DNA from: Pedobacter sp. UBA1654
Lineage (GTDB): Bacteria > Bacteroidota > Bacteroidia > Sphingobacteriales > Sphingobacteriaceae
Length of the DNA: 19,438 nt
Direction: 5' to 3'
NCBI GenBank assembly: GCA_002320935.1
Contig: DCLG01000090.1
Coordinates: 88,778 to 108,215 of the forward strand
Below the pieces are notes generated by a model. That model was not told where the DNA came from and ran no database searches. It saw only the letters and a list, made by a program, of their open reading frames with translations. Positions 8,197-16,051 of the stretch are shown piece by piece. Positions within the stretch are counted from its first letter, which is position 1; the number at the start of each line of letters is the position of its first letter. Both the position numbers and the translations under genes were made by a program.

Positions 8197-9321
8197 ATGC
8201 AAAAAGAATACGATTATTTAATTGTTGGTTCCGGCCTTTATGGAGCCATATTCGCCCATGAAGCTACTAAACGCGGAAAGAAGTGTCTGGTAATCGATAA
8301 ACGCGAACATATTGCCGGTAATATCTATACTAAACCGGTAGAAGGTATCAATGTACATACTTATGGGGCCCATATTTTCCATACCAGCAACAAAAAGATA
8401 TGGGATTACGTGAACTCCTTCGTTGAATTTAATCGCTATACCAATTCGCCTGTTGCCAATTACAACGGCGAACTCTTCAATTTACCTTTTAACATGAACA
8501 CCTTCTACCAATTGTGGAAGGTGAAGACCCCCGCTGAAGCGAAGGCAAAACTTGAAGAACAAATAGGCGATGCTTTTGTGGAAGATCCCCAGAATCTGGA
8601 AGAACAGGCCATGTCGCTGGTCGGTAAGGACATTTACTTCAAGCTGATTAAATCGTATACAGAAAAGCAATGGGGCAGGAAAGCAACTGAACTTCCAGCT
8701 TTTATCATAAAGAGGTTACCGGTACGATTCACATTTGATAACAATTACTTCAATGACACCTATCAGGGGATTCCCAATGGTGGTTATACCCGCATTATCG
8801 AGAAAATGCTGGAAGGTATAGAAGTGCGGCTTGGCTTGGATTATTTCAAAGACAGAGCAGCTTTAAACGCTCTTGCCGAGCATGTTGTGTACACAGGTAT
8901 GATCGATGAGTTTTATGACTATAAGTTCGGAACGCTGGAGTACCGGAGCCTGCGCTTTGAACATGAAACATTGGATATGGAAAACTATCAGGGGAATGCT
9001 GTAGTAAACTATACCGACGGTGATACGCCTTTCACGAGAATCATTGAACATAAACACTTTGAATTTGGCACACAGGAGAAAACGGTGATCACCCGCGAAT
9101 ATCCCTCTGAATGGAAGAAAGGCGATGAACCCTACTATCCTGTTAATGATGCCAAAAACGAAGAGATGTTCAAAAAGTATAAAGAGCTGTCACGCTCTGA
9201 AAGCAATGTTATTTTCGGAGGCCGTCTGGCAGATTACAAATACTACGACATGCACCATGTTGTCGGCATTGCGCTGAAGAAGGTGGCAGAGGTGTTTAAA
9301 GAAGAGGAGCTCGTTATGTAA
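8197..9321 (+). CDS. glf: UDP-galactopyranose mutase
   Basis: A 374-residue flavoprotein that interconverts UDP-galactopyranose and UDP-galactofuranose in the cytoplasm. The FAD dinucleotide-binding motif is GSGLYG (11-16), followed by the family block VIDKREHIAGNIYT, then HTYGAHIFHTSNKKIWDYVN. Further conserved regions are YTEKQWG, LPVRFTFDNNYF, GGYTRIIEKML and the C-terminal GGRLADYKYYDMHHVVGIAL. Length matches bacterial Glf. It implies that galactofuranose is a component of the exported glycan. The same-strand gap from gmd is short and A/T-rich, and contains TGTTTTC/GAAAACA arms (8165-8171 and 8184-8190). Confidence 0.97.
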   Translation: MQKEYDYLIVGSGLYGAIFAHEATKRGKKCLVIDKREHIAGNIYTKPVEGINVHTYGAHIFHTSNKKIWDYVNSFVEFNRYTNSPVANYNGELFNLPFNMNTFYQLWKVKTPAEAKAKLEEQIGDAFVEDPQNLEEQAMSLVGKDIYFKLIKSYTEKQWGRKATELPAFIIKRLPVRFTFDNNYFNDTYQGIPNGGYTRIIEKMLEGIEVRLGLDYFKDRAALNALAEHVVYTGMIDEFYDYKFGTLEYRSLRFEHETLDMENYQGNAVVNYTDGDTPFTRIIEHKHFEFGTQEKTVITREYPSEWKKGDEPYYPVNDAKNEEMFKKYKELSRSESNVIFGGRLADYKYYDMHHVVGIALKKVAEVFKEEELVM

Positions 9322-9443
9322 TATTGTGTGCTTCTATTTTGATAGACGATGCATAAAAATTAGATAGTGGCGAGACAAGTTCTTAAGGCACAGTTCATTT
9401 GGCTTAATTGTTGCGTTTTTTAACCATCGAAATCATACATAAG

Positions 9444-10595
9444 ATGCAGTCTATTCTGGTTTTCTTCACAAGCTTATTCTTTGTGGTATTTGCTGTACCT
9501 CAAATCATAGACATTGCTTTTAAAAAGCACTTATTTGATGATCCGGTGGAAAGCCGGAAAGTACATAAGCATGTGATACCGAATTTCGGCGGAATAGCGC
9601 TGTTCTTTGCCTTTCTTTTTACCAGTACCTTGTTTATTCCGCAAGCGATGGTGCCCGAAGCAAATACCATCCTTGCTGCTGGTCTTGTGCTGTTCCTAAC
9701 CGGCCTGAAAGATGATATTCTGGTGCTCGGACCATTGGTGAAATTTACGGCGCAGATCCTAAGTGCATTGATTCTGGTTGTAGCAGGAAATATCAGGATC
9801 GACAACCTCCAGGGTGTTGCAGGTATACATGAAATTCCAGATGTCTTGGGCATGGTGCTCACCATACTGTTCATCGTCGGGGTTGTAAATGCATTTAATC
9901 TTATTGATGGGATAGACGGGCTTGCAGGAACCCTGGCCTGCCTTGCTATGTTTATCTTTGCCTTCCTCTTTTTTATCACTGCTGAACCAGGCTGGGCATG
10001 GTTGGCACTCAGCCTTGCAGGTGCGTTGCTTGGATTTCTCTACTACAACATTACGCCTGCAAAAATCTTTATGGGTGATTCGGGATCATTGTTTGTCGGT
10101 CTGATCGCCGTGGTATTCAGTATTAAGTTCATAAACATTGCTCATGTTGCCCCAACTGGTATCGCAGGATTGGAAATCACATCCAGGATCTCCCTGGTGG
10201 CTGCTATACTGATTGTGCCTGTGTTTGATACTTTAAGGGTGTTTACCTTGCGAATCCTTAAAGGTACTTCCCCTTTTGCTGCCGATAATAACCACCTGCA
10301 TCACCGACTACTTTCGCTTGGTTTAACTCATATCCAGGCAACCGGTATTCTCGCTGGCTTAAATATGCTGTTTATCATAATGGCCTGCTGCCTTCAGCCA
10401 TTTGGCGATAACCTCATCCTGTTGGTCCTTACCATATCTGCTTTAATCGGAAACGAGATTCTGGCATTTGTAACCGGGCGCTACAACAGGATCCTTGCGA
10501 GGAATATTCAGGCTCAGAAGGCGCTTTTCGAGGTGTACGATGATTCTACGGCGCATTCGGGGCAAAACCTGCTTCAGAATGTCTCTGAAATTTAG
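9444..10595 (+). CDS. MraY/WecA-like undecaprenyl-phosphate sugar-1-phosphate transferase
   Basis: A 383-residue polytopic inner-membrane enzyme (about 10-11 hydrophobic segments) that transfers HexNAc-1-phosphate from a UDP-sugar to undecaprenyl phosphate, the first step of a lipid-linked repeat unit. Diagnostic motifs are Asp90-Asp91 (TGLKDD), NLIDGIDGLAG (152-162), FMGDSGS (209-215) and the HLHHRL motif after FAADNN. This is the WecA/TagO/RgpG branch, most likely a UDP-GlcNAc or GalNAc transferase; the exact sugar is not shown. A TTG at 9408 would add 12 residues, but the ATG at 9444 starts just before the first membrane segment and is preferred. With no WbaP/PglC-type initiator in view, this is the likely initiating enzyme of the locus. 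Confidence 0.93.
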   Translation: MQSILVFFTSLFFVVFAVPQIIDIAFKKHLFDDPVESRKVHKHVIPNFGGIALFFAFLFTSTLFIPQAMVPEANTILAAGLVLFLTGLKDDILVLGPLVKFTAQILSALILVVAGNIRIDNLQGVAGIHEIPDVLGMVLTILFIVGVVNAFNLIDGIDGLAGTLACLAMFIFAFLFFITAEPGWAWLALSLAGALLGFLYYNITPAKIFMGDSGSLFVGLIAVVFSIKFINIAHVAPTGIAGLEITSRISLVAAILIVPVFDTLRVFTLRILKGTSPFAADNNHLHHRLLSLGLTHIQATGILAGLNMLFIIMACCLQPFGDNLILLVLTISALIGNEILAFVTGRYNRILARNIQAQKALFEVYDDSTAHSGQNLLQNVSEI

Positions 10596-10611
10596 GTCTG
10601 TAGTGTTATCA

Positions 10612-10643
10612 TTGCACAGTTACAGTCAAATGTATTAGCTTTG
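10612..10643 (+). promoter_or_regulatory. Bacteroidota-type promoter for the PHP phosphatase gene
   Basis: TAGCTTTG (10636-10643) matches the TAnnTTTG -7 element exactly. A TTG at 10612-10614 lies 21 bases upstream as a -33 element. The start codon at 10667 is 23 bases after the -7 box, so the 5' leader would be short. The -7 box forms the left arm of an inverted repeat (10637-10656). Confidence 0.5.
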
Positions 10644-10656
10644 CAAGCACAAAGCT
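10637..10656. repeat. Inverted repeat over the -7 element
   Basis: AGCTTTG (10637-10643) and CAAAGCT (10650-10656) are perfect 7-base arms around CAAGCA. The left arm lies within the -7 promoter element, and the repeat ends 10 bases before the start codon. It could be an operator or a hairpin at the transcription start. The lack of a T-run after it argues against a terminator. Confidence 0.45.
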
Positions 10657-10666
10657 TAAAAAATAG

Positions 10667-11395
10667 ATGTTCTCCTTTTTCAAAAGAAAACCTGTTGTAG
10701 ACCATATTGAATGGCTTGGCGTTGATCTTCATTCCCATTTGCTTCCGGGCATTGATGACGGTTCCCCGGATGTAGCGACATCCATTACCCTGATTAGGGG
10801 ATTGCAGGGCCTTGGCTTTTCAAAGTTCATCTGCACGCCGCATATTTTCACCGAGCTTTATCCGAATAATCGCGCAAGCATTACTGCTGCCCTGGATCAT
10901 CTAAAAGCGGGTTTGCTGGCGGAAGGCTTAACGGTTGACATTAGCGCTGCGGCAGAACACATGGTTGATGAGACTTTCGTTGTGGGGCCCGATCTTATGG
11001 CGTTTCCGGGAAAGTACATTCTGATTGAGATGTCCTACTTGTCGGAAAACCCGAACATTGAACAAGTAATCTTTGATCTGCAGCTACAAGGCTATTATGT
11101 GATTCTTGCACACCCGGAGCGATATACCTTTTACCATAATAACTATCCCAGATTTAACCGGCTTAAAGACATGGGAGTGCTGTTTCAGCTTAACCTGCTT
11201 TCCTTGTCCGGTTATTACGGAAAAGGAGTAAAGCAGGCATCAGAGTATCTGATTTCGAATCATATCTACGATCTGGCCGCAACAGATCTTCATCATGAGC
11301 GGCACTTGAAAGTACTGGATCAAATGGTGAAAAGCGGCAAGTTGTACCAGCTTGTCGGCAATTATGACTTTAAGAATAAGCAGCTGTTTGGATAG
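10667..11395 (+). CDS. PHP-family protein tyrosine phosphatase, CpsB/YwqE type
   Basis: A 242-residue metal-dependent phosphatase expected to dephosphorylate the tyrosine cluster of a polysaccharide co-polymerase kinase such as the Wzc encoded at 13581-15935. All PHP-domain metal-ligand blocks are present: DLHSHLLPGIDDGS (His22, His24, Asp30-Asp31), CTPHI (His59), AEHM (Glu97-His98), EMSYLSENPN, AHPERY (His149, Glu151, Arg152) and ATDLHH (Asp207, His209). Length is typical (about 240-255). It has its own probable promoter. The stop at 11393-11395 lies one base from the stop of the convergent glycosyltransferase gene, with no terminator between. Confidence 0.92.
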   Translation: MFSFFKRKPVVDHIEWLGVDLHSHLLPGIDDGSPDVATSITLIRGLQGLGFSKFICTPHIFTELYPNNRASITAALDHLKAGLLAEGLTVDISAAAEHMVDETFVVGPDLMAFPGKYILIEMSYLSENPNIEQVIFDLQLQGYYVILAHPERYTFYHNNYPRFNRLKDMGVLFQLNLLSLSGYYGKGVKQASEYLISNHIYDLAATDLHHERHLKVLDQMVKSGKLYQLVGNYDFKNKQLFG

Positions 11396-11396
11396 C

Positions 11397-12323
11397 TTAT
11401 TTGATCAGGTTACATTTGATCAAAAACCGCTTCAGGTCCATCTTTTGCATAAAGTAGAATCCTTTGAGGCGATCCTTCGGCTTAAGTTTGAGGTCAATTT
11501 TGCCCAGAATGTCGAGTACATCATCAGGGTAAAATCGGTAGTTACGGATCAGGGTTTCATAGATGAACTTGTTGATCAGATAAAGGCGTTCTTCCGTAAG
11601 CATGCCTTTATTCTCAAGATATTCTTTGATTCTTAAGCGAAGGCTGATTCTTGAGTCTAATATCTTACGGGCTTTATCTCCGCTTTTCGAGCGTGAAACT
11701 GACTCCCAGGCACCTACATGAACCTTGGTAAGCACCCTGTTATCAAAGGCAACAACAGCACCCAATTGCAGAATTCTAAACATCAGATCGTACTCTTGGG
11801 AGGCGATGAGCGTTTCGTTCCATCCATCTACCTGGAGCAGCATTTCCCGTTTAAATAAGTTGGAACTGGTAATCCCCATTTGTGAAAATATCAGGGCAGA
11901 CCAGGCGTCGGTGTTGTATAATGCGCGGGTATAACTGAAGAAGTTTTTTTCCCGAACACCTAATTTTTGGTAGGGGCTAACAACAATACTCGCATTTTGT
12001 TCTCCTGCAAGTGCAAGTTGTCCCGATAATTTCTCAGGTAGTATCTCATCGTCAGCGTCTAAGAACTGTACCCAGGTACCGCTTGCCTCCTTAATACCGC
12101 GGTTTCTTGCCGCAGGTGCACCTTTACGGGTTTCGGTAAATACATGAATCCGATGCGCTGGATGATCGGCTTTGAAAGCCTCTAAGAGGCTGAGTGTCTT
12201 GTCTGTTGAGTTGTTATTTACAAGGATTAATTCCCAGTCTGTCCAGGTTTGCTTAAGGACACTATCAAGGGCTCTGTGGATAAAAAGCTCGCTATTGTAA
12301 CAAGGAATAATAATAGATATCAT
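11397..12323 (-). CDS. GT2-family glycosyltransferase
   Basis: A 308-residue GT-A fold glycosyltransferase that would add one sugar to the lipid-linked repeat unit at the cytoplasmic membrane face. It starts MISIIIPCYN, followed by the nucleotide-binding region WELILVNNNSTDKT (30-43), KGAPAARNRGI (67-77) and the metal-binding FLDADDE (87-93; the DxD aspartates are Asp89 and Asp91). The likely catalytic-base region is IASQEYDLMFRIL. The C-terminal 90 residues are basic and helical. An in-frame ATG at 12371 adds 16 residues before the beta-strand that normally opens these proteins, so 12323 is preferred. It is the only minus-strand gene in the polysaccharide locus and ends one base from the convergent phosphatase gene. 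Donor and acceptor cannot be told. Confidence 0.92.
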   Translation of the reverse strand: MISIIIPCYNSELFIHRALDSVLKQTWTDWELILVNNNSTDKTLSLLEAFKADHPAHRIHVFTETRKGAPAARNRGIKEASGTWVQFLDADDEILPEKLSGQLALAGEQNASIVVSPYQKLGVREKNFFSYTRALYNTDAWSALIFSQMGITSSNLFKREMLLQVDGWNETLIASQEYDLMFRILQLGAVVAFDNRVLTKVHVGAWESVSRSKSGDKARKILDSRISLRLRIKEYLENKGMLTEERLYLINKFIYETLIRNYRFYPDDVLDILGKIDLKLKPKDRLKGFYFMQKMDLKRFLIKCNLIK

Positions 12324-12440
12324 AGAATTTTTTAGTGAATCGGCCAAAATAAAGAAATTTCGGTCGGCCAAGTTATGGATTTAAGTGTAATTGTTTAAAA
12401 TTCTAAGTGCAAAATTCATTCCCGGGTACATTTAGAGCTG

Positions 12441-12473
12441 TTTTAGCTACAATGCTTTAGCTCAGCGCTAAAA
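12441..12473. repeat. Inverted repeat with nested direct repeats in the wza leader region
   Basis: TTTTAGC (12441-12447) and GCTAAAA (12467-12473) are perfect complements with a 19-base spacer. Inside lies a second TTTAGCT (12456-12462), in direct orientation to the first (12442-12448) and 14 bases away. The overlap of direct and inverted copies suggests a binding site array or alternative RNA hairpins. There is no direct evidence of function. Confidence 0.4.
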
Positions 12474-12610
12474 GTTGTTAAAAAATCTTTGATTTGGTAT
12501 AAAAATCAGGACAGATTGTGCCATTTACATTATTTCCCAAAGTCTTCACGTTCTATTTCACATACTACAGGATCAACCCTGCAATGCGGCTTTAATTGGA
12601 CTTTAAGATT

Positions 12611-12618
12611 TATCTTTG
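12611..12618 (+). promoter_or_regulatory. Candidate -7 element for the wza-wzc operon
   Basis: TATCTTTG matches TAnnTTTG exactly, and it is one of only two exact intergenic matches I found in the window. No good TTTG lies at the usual -33 distance (a TTG at 12596-12598 is too close), so the call is tentative. Use of it would give a leader of roughly 95-100 bases before the ATG at 12722. Confidence 0.4.
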
Positions 12619-12721
12619 GATTGGTTCTTGATATAAGCGCGTATCTCCTTAAAGTAACCTGATTTAATCAACACCTCTGATTATTATGAATGAACATCCA
12701 TATAAAAAAATTAAATAAAAC

Positions 12722-13522
12722 ATGAAACTTAACTTTAAGAGCAGAGCTATTGTAAAAGTATTATGCATCACTGGTGCATTCTTTATTTCCTCTTGTATCA
12801 GCAGTAAAAACGTATCGTATTTTGAAAATCTGTCGACTGCAAAACGATCTACGATGGAAGCCGTAGCGCCCTTTGCTGAACCGATTATACAAACTGACGA
12901 CATTCTTGCGGTTGCCATTAATACTATAGACCCTCAAAGTGCATCTGTTGTAAACCAGGCGGGAACAACCCTTGCAGTGCCATCATCAACAGGCAGTGGT
13001 CGAGAACAGGTTAGCGGTTATTTGGTAGATAAAAATGGAGAGATAGAACTTTCTTTAATTGGTAAGATTAAAGTAGCTGGCTTAACAACCTTTGAGGCAA
13101 AAGAACTGATCAAACAGAAAGCAAGCCGCGACCTGAAAGATCCGAATGTTACGGTTCGTTTTGCAAACTATAAGATATCCGTTCTTGGTGAGGTAAACAG
13201 ACCAACTGTATATACTGTACCAAATGAGAAAGTAACGGTGTTGGATGTATTGAGCCTTGCAGGTGATATGACCATCTTTGGCCGTCGTGATAACATTCTT
13301 GTTATTCGTGATGTAGGTGGTAAAAAAGAATTCGGAAGGTTAAATCTGAACTCTTCAGATATTTTCTCCAGTCCTTATTATTACCTAAAGCAAAATGACG
13401 TAGTTTATGTAGAGCCGAACAAGCAAAAGGTGATTGCGCTGAACAACGGTACAAGAACAACGATTGCTTTGATCGTTTCTGCATTATCAACTGCTGCGCT
13501 TATCTATTCCAGACTGGATTAA
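12722..13522 (+). CDS. wza: Wza-like polysaccharide export lipoprotein
   Basis: A 266-residue outer-membrane polysaccharide export (OPX) protein. The N-terminus is a type II signal peptide: a basic start, the hydrophobic segment VLCITGAFFI, then lipobox ISSC with lipidated Cys25. The Poly_export domain spans about 54-147 (TDDILAVAINTID, GYLVDKNGEIELSLIGKIKVAGLT, DPNVTVRFANYKISVLGEV), then an SLBB-type domain (about 150-232). A hydrophobic C-terminal segment (246-262) would be the membrane-spanning helix of the multimer. It is shorter than E. coli Wza, as is common in Bacteroidota. It forms the outer-membrane channel partner of the Wzc homologue encoded 58 bases downstream. Confidence 0.94.
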   Translation: MKLNFKSRAIVKVLCITGAFFISSCISSKNVSYFENLSTAKRSTMEAVAPFAEPIIQTDDILAVAINTIDPQSASVVNQAGTTLAVPSSTGSGREQVSGYLVDKNGEIELSLIGKIKVAGLTTFEAKELIKQKASRDLKDPNVTVRFANYKISVLGEVNRPTVYTVPNEKVTVLDVLSLAGDMTIFGRRDNILVIRDVGGKKEFGRLNLNSSDIFSSPYYYLKQNDVVYVEPNKQKVIALNNGTRTTIALIVSALSTAALIYSRLD

Positions 13523-13580
13523 GCTCAGGTTCCTTACCGGGCTAAATTCAAGCTGAAATCAATAATATTCTAAAACTAAT

Positions 13581-15935
13581 ATGAATTCAAAAAAAAATCC
13601 ACAAGTCATGACGGAGTTCGAAGATGACTTTAGGTTGGAGAATCTTTTACGTAAGTTTTTATCTAAGTGGCACTGGTTTGTGCTCTCGATGATCGTGTGT
13701 ATCGGTATTGCCTACTATATTGCGCAAACACAAATACCCATGCATCTCATCTCTGCAAAAGTGCAGATTAATGACCCAAAAAGGGGTGGTGCTTCTGCAG
13801 AATCCCAATTGCTTGGGGAACTAGGATCCATGGCAAGCGCAACCATTTCCAATGAGGTTGCCATTTTGAAAACGAGATATTTGATGGAGCGTGTGGTTGA
13901 TGACATGAACTTAAACATCACATACTTCAACAAAGGAAAACTCAGAAATGAAGAGCTTTATGTGGCTCCTTTTGTAGTGGACATCGTTAAACCGGTGGAC
14001 ACCATAAAGACCAGGGAAGTTGAAGTGTCATTCTCTGCAGACAATAAAATCCACTTTTTTTCTGACGAGATCGATACTGTAGTTGATTACAGTAAACCAC
14101 TTACCTTACCCGGAGTTGGTGTGGTGCAGGTTCTAAAGACAGAAGACAAACCGTTAGTAGATAATAAGTATGTTGTTGCGCTTACCTCTGTAGATAAGAA
14201 AGTAGAGCGCCTGACTGGACAACTGACCATTCTTCCAGAGTCTGATGCATCTGTAATTAACCTTACTTTGAATTATCCGGTGCCTAAAAAAGGTGAGGAG
14301 ATTCTAAAGAAGATGCTGGAGATCTACGTTGCAACCAACGTAAACGACCGTAACCGGCTTGCTGATAGTGCATACGCATTCATTCAGACCAGGTTAAGTT
14401 ACCTTGGTGGCGAACTGGGAAGCCTGGAGTCGAATATTCAGGGCTTCAGACAAAAGAACAACATCACGGAGATGTCGCAGCAGTCGAACCTGTTAATTAA
14501 TAACAGTTCGGAGTACATGAACCAGCTGGCAAAGATTGAAACACAGATCAGTGTGCTAAACAGCTTGCAGGATCATATGCGCTCTAACCCTAAAGGTTCA
14601 AGTGTTGTTCCAAGTTCACTTGTTGTTTCGGATCCGCTATTTTCAAGCCTGGTAGAAAAGCATAATTCGTTGATCCTGGAACGCGACCGCAGGTTGATGA
14701 CCGTTACGGAAACGAATCCGATCATTGTGAATCTTAATCAGCAGATTGAGAAGACCAACAATGACATGCTTGCAAGTTTAAGCAGCAGTAAAAACAGCTT
14801 AAACATTACCCGTAACAGACTGCTATCTCAATTGAAATCAGTTGAAGGGCAGGTGCAGAATGTACCAAAGAATGAACGTAATTACCTTGATCTTGCCAGA
14901 CAACAGAAAATTAAAGAAGAGCTTTTTATCTTCCTGATGCAAAAGGGTGAGGAAACTGCAATTTCGAAGACCTATAATACGCCAAACTCCACAAACATAG
15001 ATCCGCCTAAATCCGGTACTTCACCGATTAGTCCACGGAAATTCATCTATTATGCAGTGGGTCTGATGCTTGGGATGATCATACCTGCAGCCTGGATATA
15101 TCTAAAATACCTGCTGAATTCAAAGATTGAATCTAAGTCAGATATCACCAAAAGGACCTCGGTACCGATCATTGCTGAAATTGCACATAGTACCAATGTT
15201 AAGAACCTGCTTGTTGGCAATATGACGCGTTCTGCAATTGCAGAGCAATTCCGGGCCTTACGTACCAATCTGAGCTTCTATTTGAAGTCGCCAAGCGGAA
15301 ACATCATTCTGTTAACCTCGGGTATGTCCGGTGAAGGAAAATCGTTCGCCGCGATCAATTTGGGTAACGTTATGGCGCTTTCCGGCAAACGCGTGTTGCT
15401 TATGGAACTCGATTTAAGGAAGCCAAGTCTATCAACGAAGTTCGACATCAGTCGTCAGACTGGTTTCACCGACTTCGTCTCTAATCCTAAGGTAACTGCA
15501 AAGGATATTACCAAGCCTCTGGCCGTACATGAAAATATGTTTATCATCACCTCAGGAGATTTGCCAACGAATCCAGCGGAAATGTTGTTGAGCGACAGGG
15601 CAGCGGAACTGCTGAACGGTTTACGTGATATTTTTGATTACATCATCATCGATGCGCCACCAGTAGGTATTGTTACAGATGCACAGCTGTTGGGTGATTA
15701 TGCAGATTTCTGTCTCTACGTAGTAAGACATAACTATACGGATAAAAGTCAATTGGCAATTGTAGAAGATTTAAACAATAATAACCGGATGAAGCAGCTA
15801 GGTATCCTGGTTAACGACATCAAACGTGATAATGGGAACGGTTATGGCTACGGAACGGGATACAAGTACGGTAGCTATGGCCATGATGATGAGGGAACTG
15901 GAAGCAAATTCAAGTTCTGGTCTAAAAGGTCCTGA
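13581..15935 (+). CDS. wzc: Wzc-like polysaccharide co-polymerase and tyrosine autokinase
   Basis: A 784-residue inner-membrane protein that controls chain length and couples polymerisation to export through Wza. The Wzz domain begins with a membrane segment (about 32-48), followed by a large periplasmic region with coiled-coil stretches (about 260-450) and a second membrane segment (about 488-509). The cytoplasmic BY-kinase domain has Walker A GMSGEGKS (581-588, Lys587), Walker A' MELDLRKP (608-615) and Walker B IIIDAPP (Asp691). The tail carries a Gly/Tyr cluster with Tyr755, 757, 761, 763 and 766, the probable autophosphorylation sites. Co-polymerase and kinase are fused, as in proteobacteria. 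The PHP phosphatase at 10667-11395 is the likely antagonist. Confidence 0.96.
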   Translation: MNSKKNPQVMTEFEDDFRLENLLRKFLSKWHWFVLSMIVCIGIAYYIAQTQIPMHLISAKVQINDPKRGGASAESQLLGELGSMASATISNEVAILKTRYLMERVVDDMNLNITYFNKGKLRNEELYVAPFVVDIVKPVDTIKTREVEVSFSADNKIHFFSDEIDTVVDYSKPLTLPGVGVVQVLKTEDKPLVDNKYVVALTSVDKKVERLTGQLTILPESDASVINLTLNYPVPKKGEEILKKMLEIYVATNVNDRNRLADSAYAFIQTRLSYLGGELGSLESNIQGFRQKNNITEMSQQSNLLINNSSEYMNQLAKIETQISVLNSLQDHMRSNPKGSSVVPSSLVVSDPLFSSLVEKHNSLILERDRRLMTVTETNPIIVNLNQQIEKTNNDMLASLSSSKNSLNITRNRLLSQLKSVEGQVQNVPKNERNYLDLARQQKIKEELFIFLMQKGEETAISKTYNTPNSTNIDPPKSGTSPISPRKFIYYAVGLMLGMIIPAAWIYLKYLLNSKIESKSDITKRTSVPIIAEIAHSTNVKNLLVGNMTRSAIAEQFRALRTNLSFYLKSPSGNIILLTSGMSGEGKSFAAINLGNVMALSGKRVLLMELDLRKPSLSTKFDISRQTGFTDFVSNPKVTAKDITKPLAVHENMFIITSGDLPTNPAEMLLSDRAAELLNGLRDIFDYIIIDAPPVGIVTDAQLLGDYADFCLYVVRHNYTDKSQLAIVEDLNNNNRMKQLGILVNDIKRDNGNGYGYGTGYKYGSYGHDDEGTGSKFKFWSKRS

Positions 15936-15962
15936 TTATCGCATTAACGCGAAGCGCTCTTG

Positions 15963-15984
15963 TTCTACGGCTGATGCTGTAGAA
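15963..15984 (+). repeat. Hairpin between wzc and the PssD gene
   Basis: TTCTAC (15963-15968) pairs with GTAGAA (15979-15984). Three more inner pairs, one of them G-U, give a 9-bp RNA stem with a TGAT loop. No T-run follows, so it is not a standard terminator. It lies 27 bases after the wzc stop and could be an RNA-processing or stability element, or a partial attenuator that sets lower expression of the downstream glycosyltransferases. Confidence 0.5.
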
Positions 15985-16051
15985 ATATGAATAGATATTG
16001 AACGCATTCATTAAGGGGAGTAAAACACATGCTCCCTCAAAAAAAAAAGAA

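Larger units (their letters stand above)
12324..12721. other. Gene-free divergent region upstream of wza
   Basis: A stretch of 398 bases between the leftward glycosyltransferase and the rightward wza holds no credible gene. It contains three TTTAG units (12431-12435, 12442-12446, 12456-12460), of which the last two extend to TTTAGCT. It also has the 7-base arms TTTTAGC/GCTAAAA (12441-12447 and 12467-12473), the 6-base arms TGATTT/AAATCA (12490-12495 and 12503-12508) and a -7-like element at 12611-12618. It probably carries both divergent promoters and a leader for the export genes. No UpxY/NusG-like antiterminator gene lies in the window. Confidence 0.6.

Noticed and set aside
9408..9443. TTG start for the MraY/WecA-like transferase
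   Set aside because: An ATG at 9444 lies directly before the first membrane segment; the added 12 residues are not family-like.
10637..10660. Terminator after the MraY/WecA-like gene
   Set aside because: The 7-bp stem is followed by As, not Ts, on the coding strand, and overlaps a promoter element, so an operator or start-site hairpin is a better reading.
12324..12371. Longer N-terminus (16 residues) for the GT2 glycosyltransferase
   Set aside because: GT2 proteins normally begin with the SIIIPCYN strand. The extension has no support, though it cannot be fully excluded.
12431..12473. CRISPR-like or invertible-promoter repeats
   Set aside because: The repeated units are only 5-7 bases, unequally spaced, with no recombinase or cas gene in the window.
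15998..16051. TTG start for the PssD-like protein
   Set aside because: The extension is Lys/Ser-rich, spans the A10 run and precedes the conserved MKVLAIASKGGHW start at 16052. It is kept only as an alternative tied to possible slippage.
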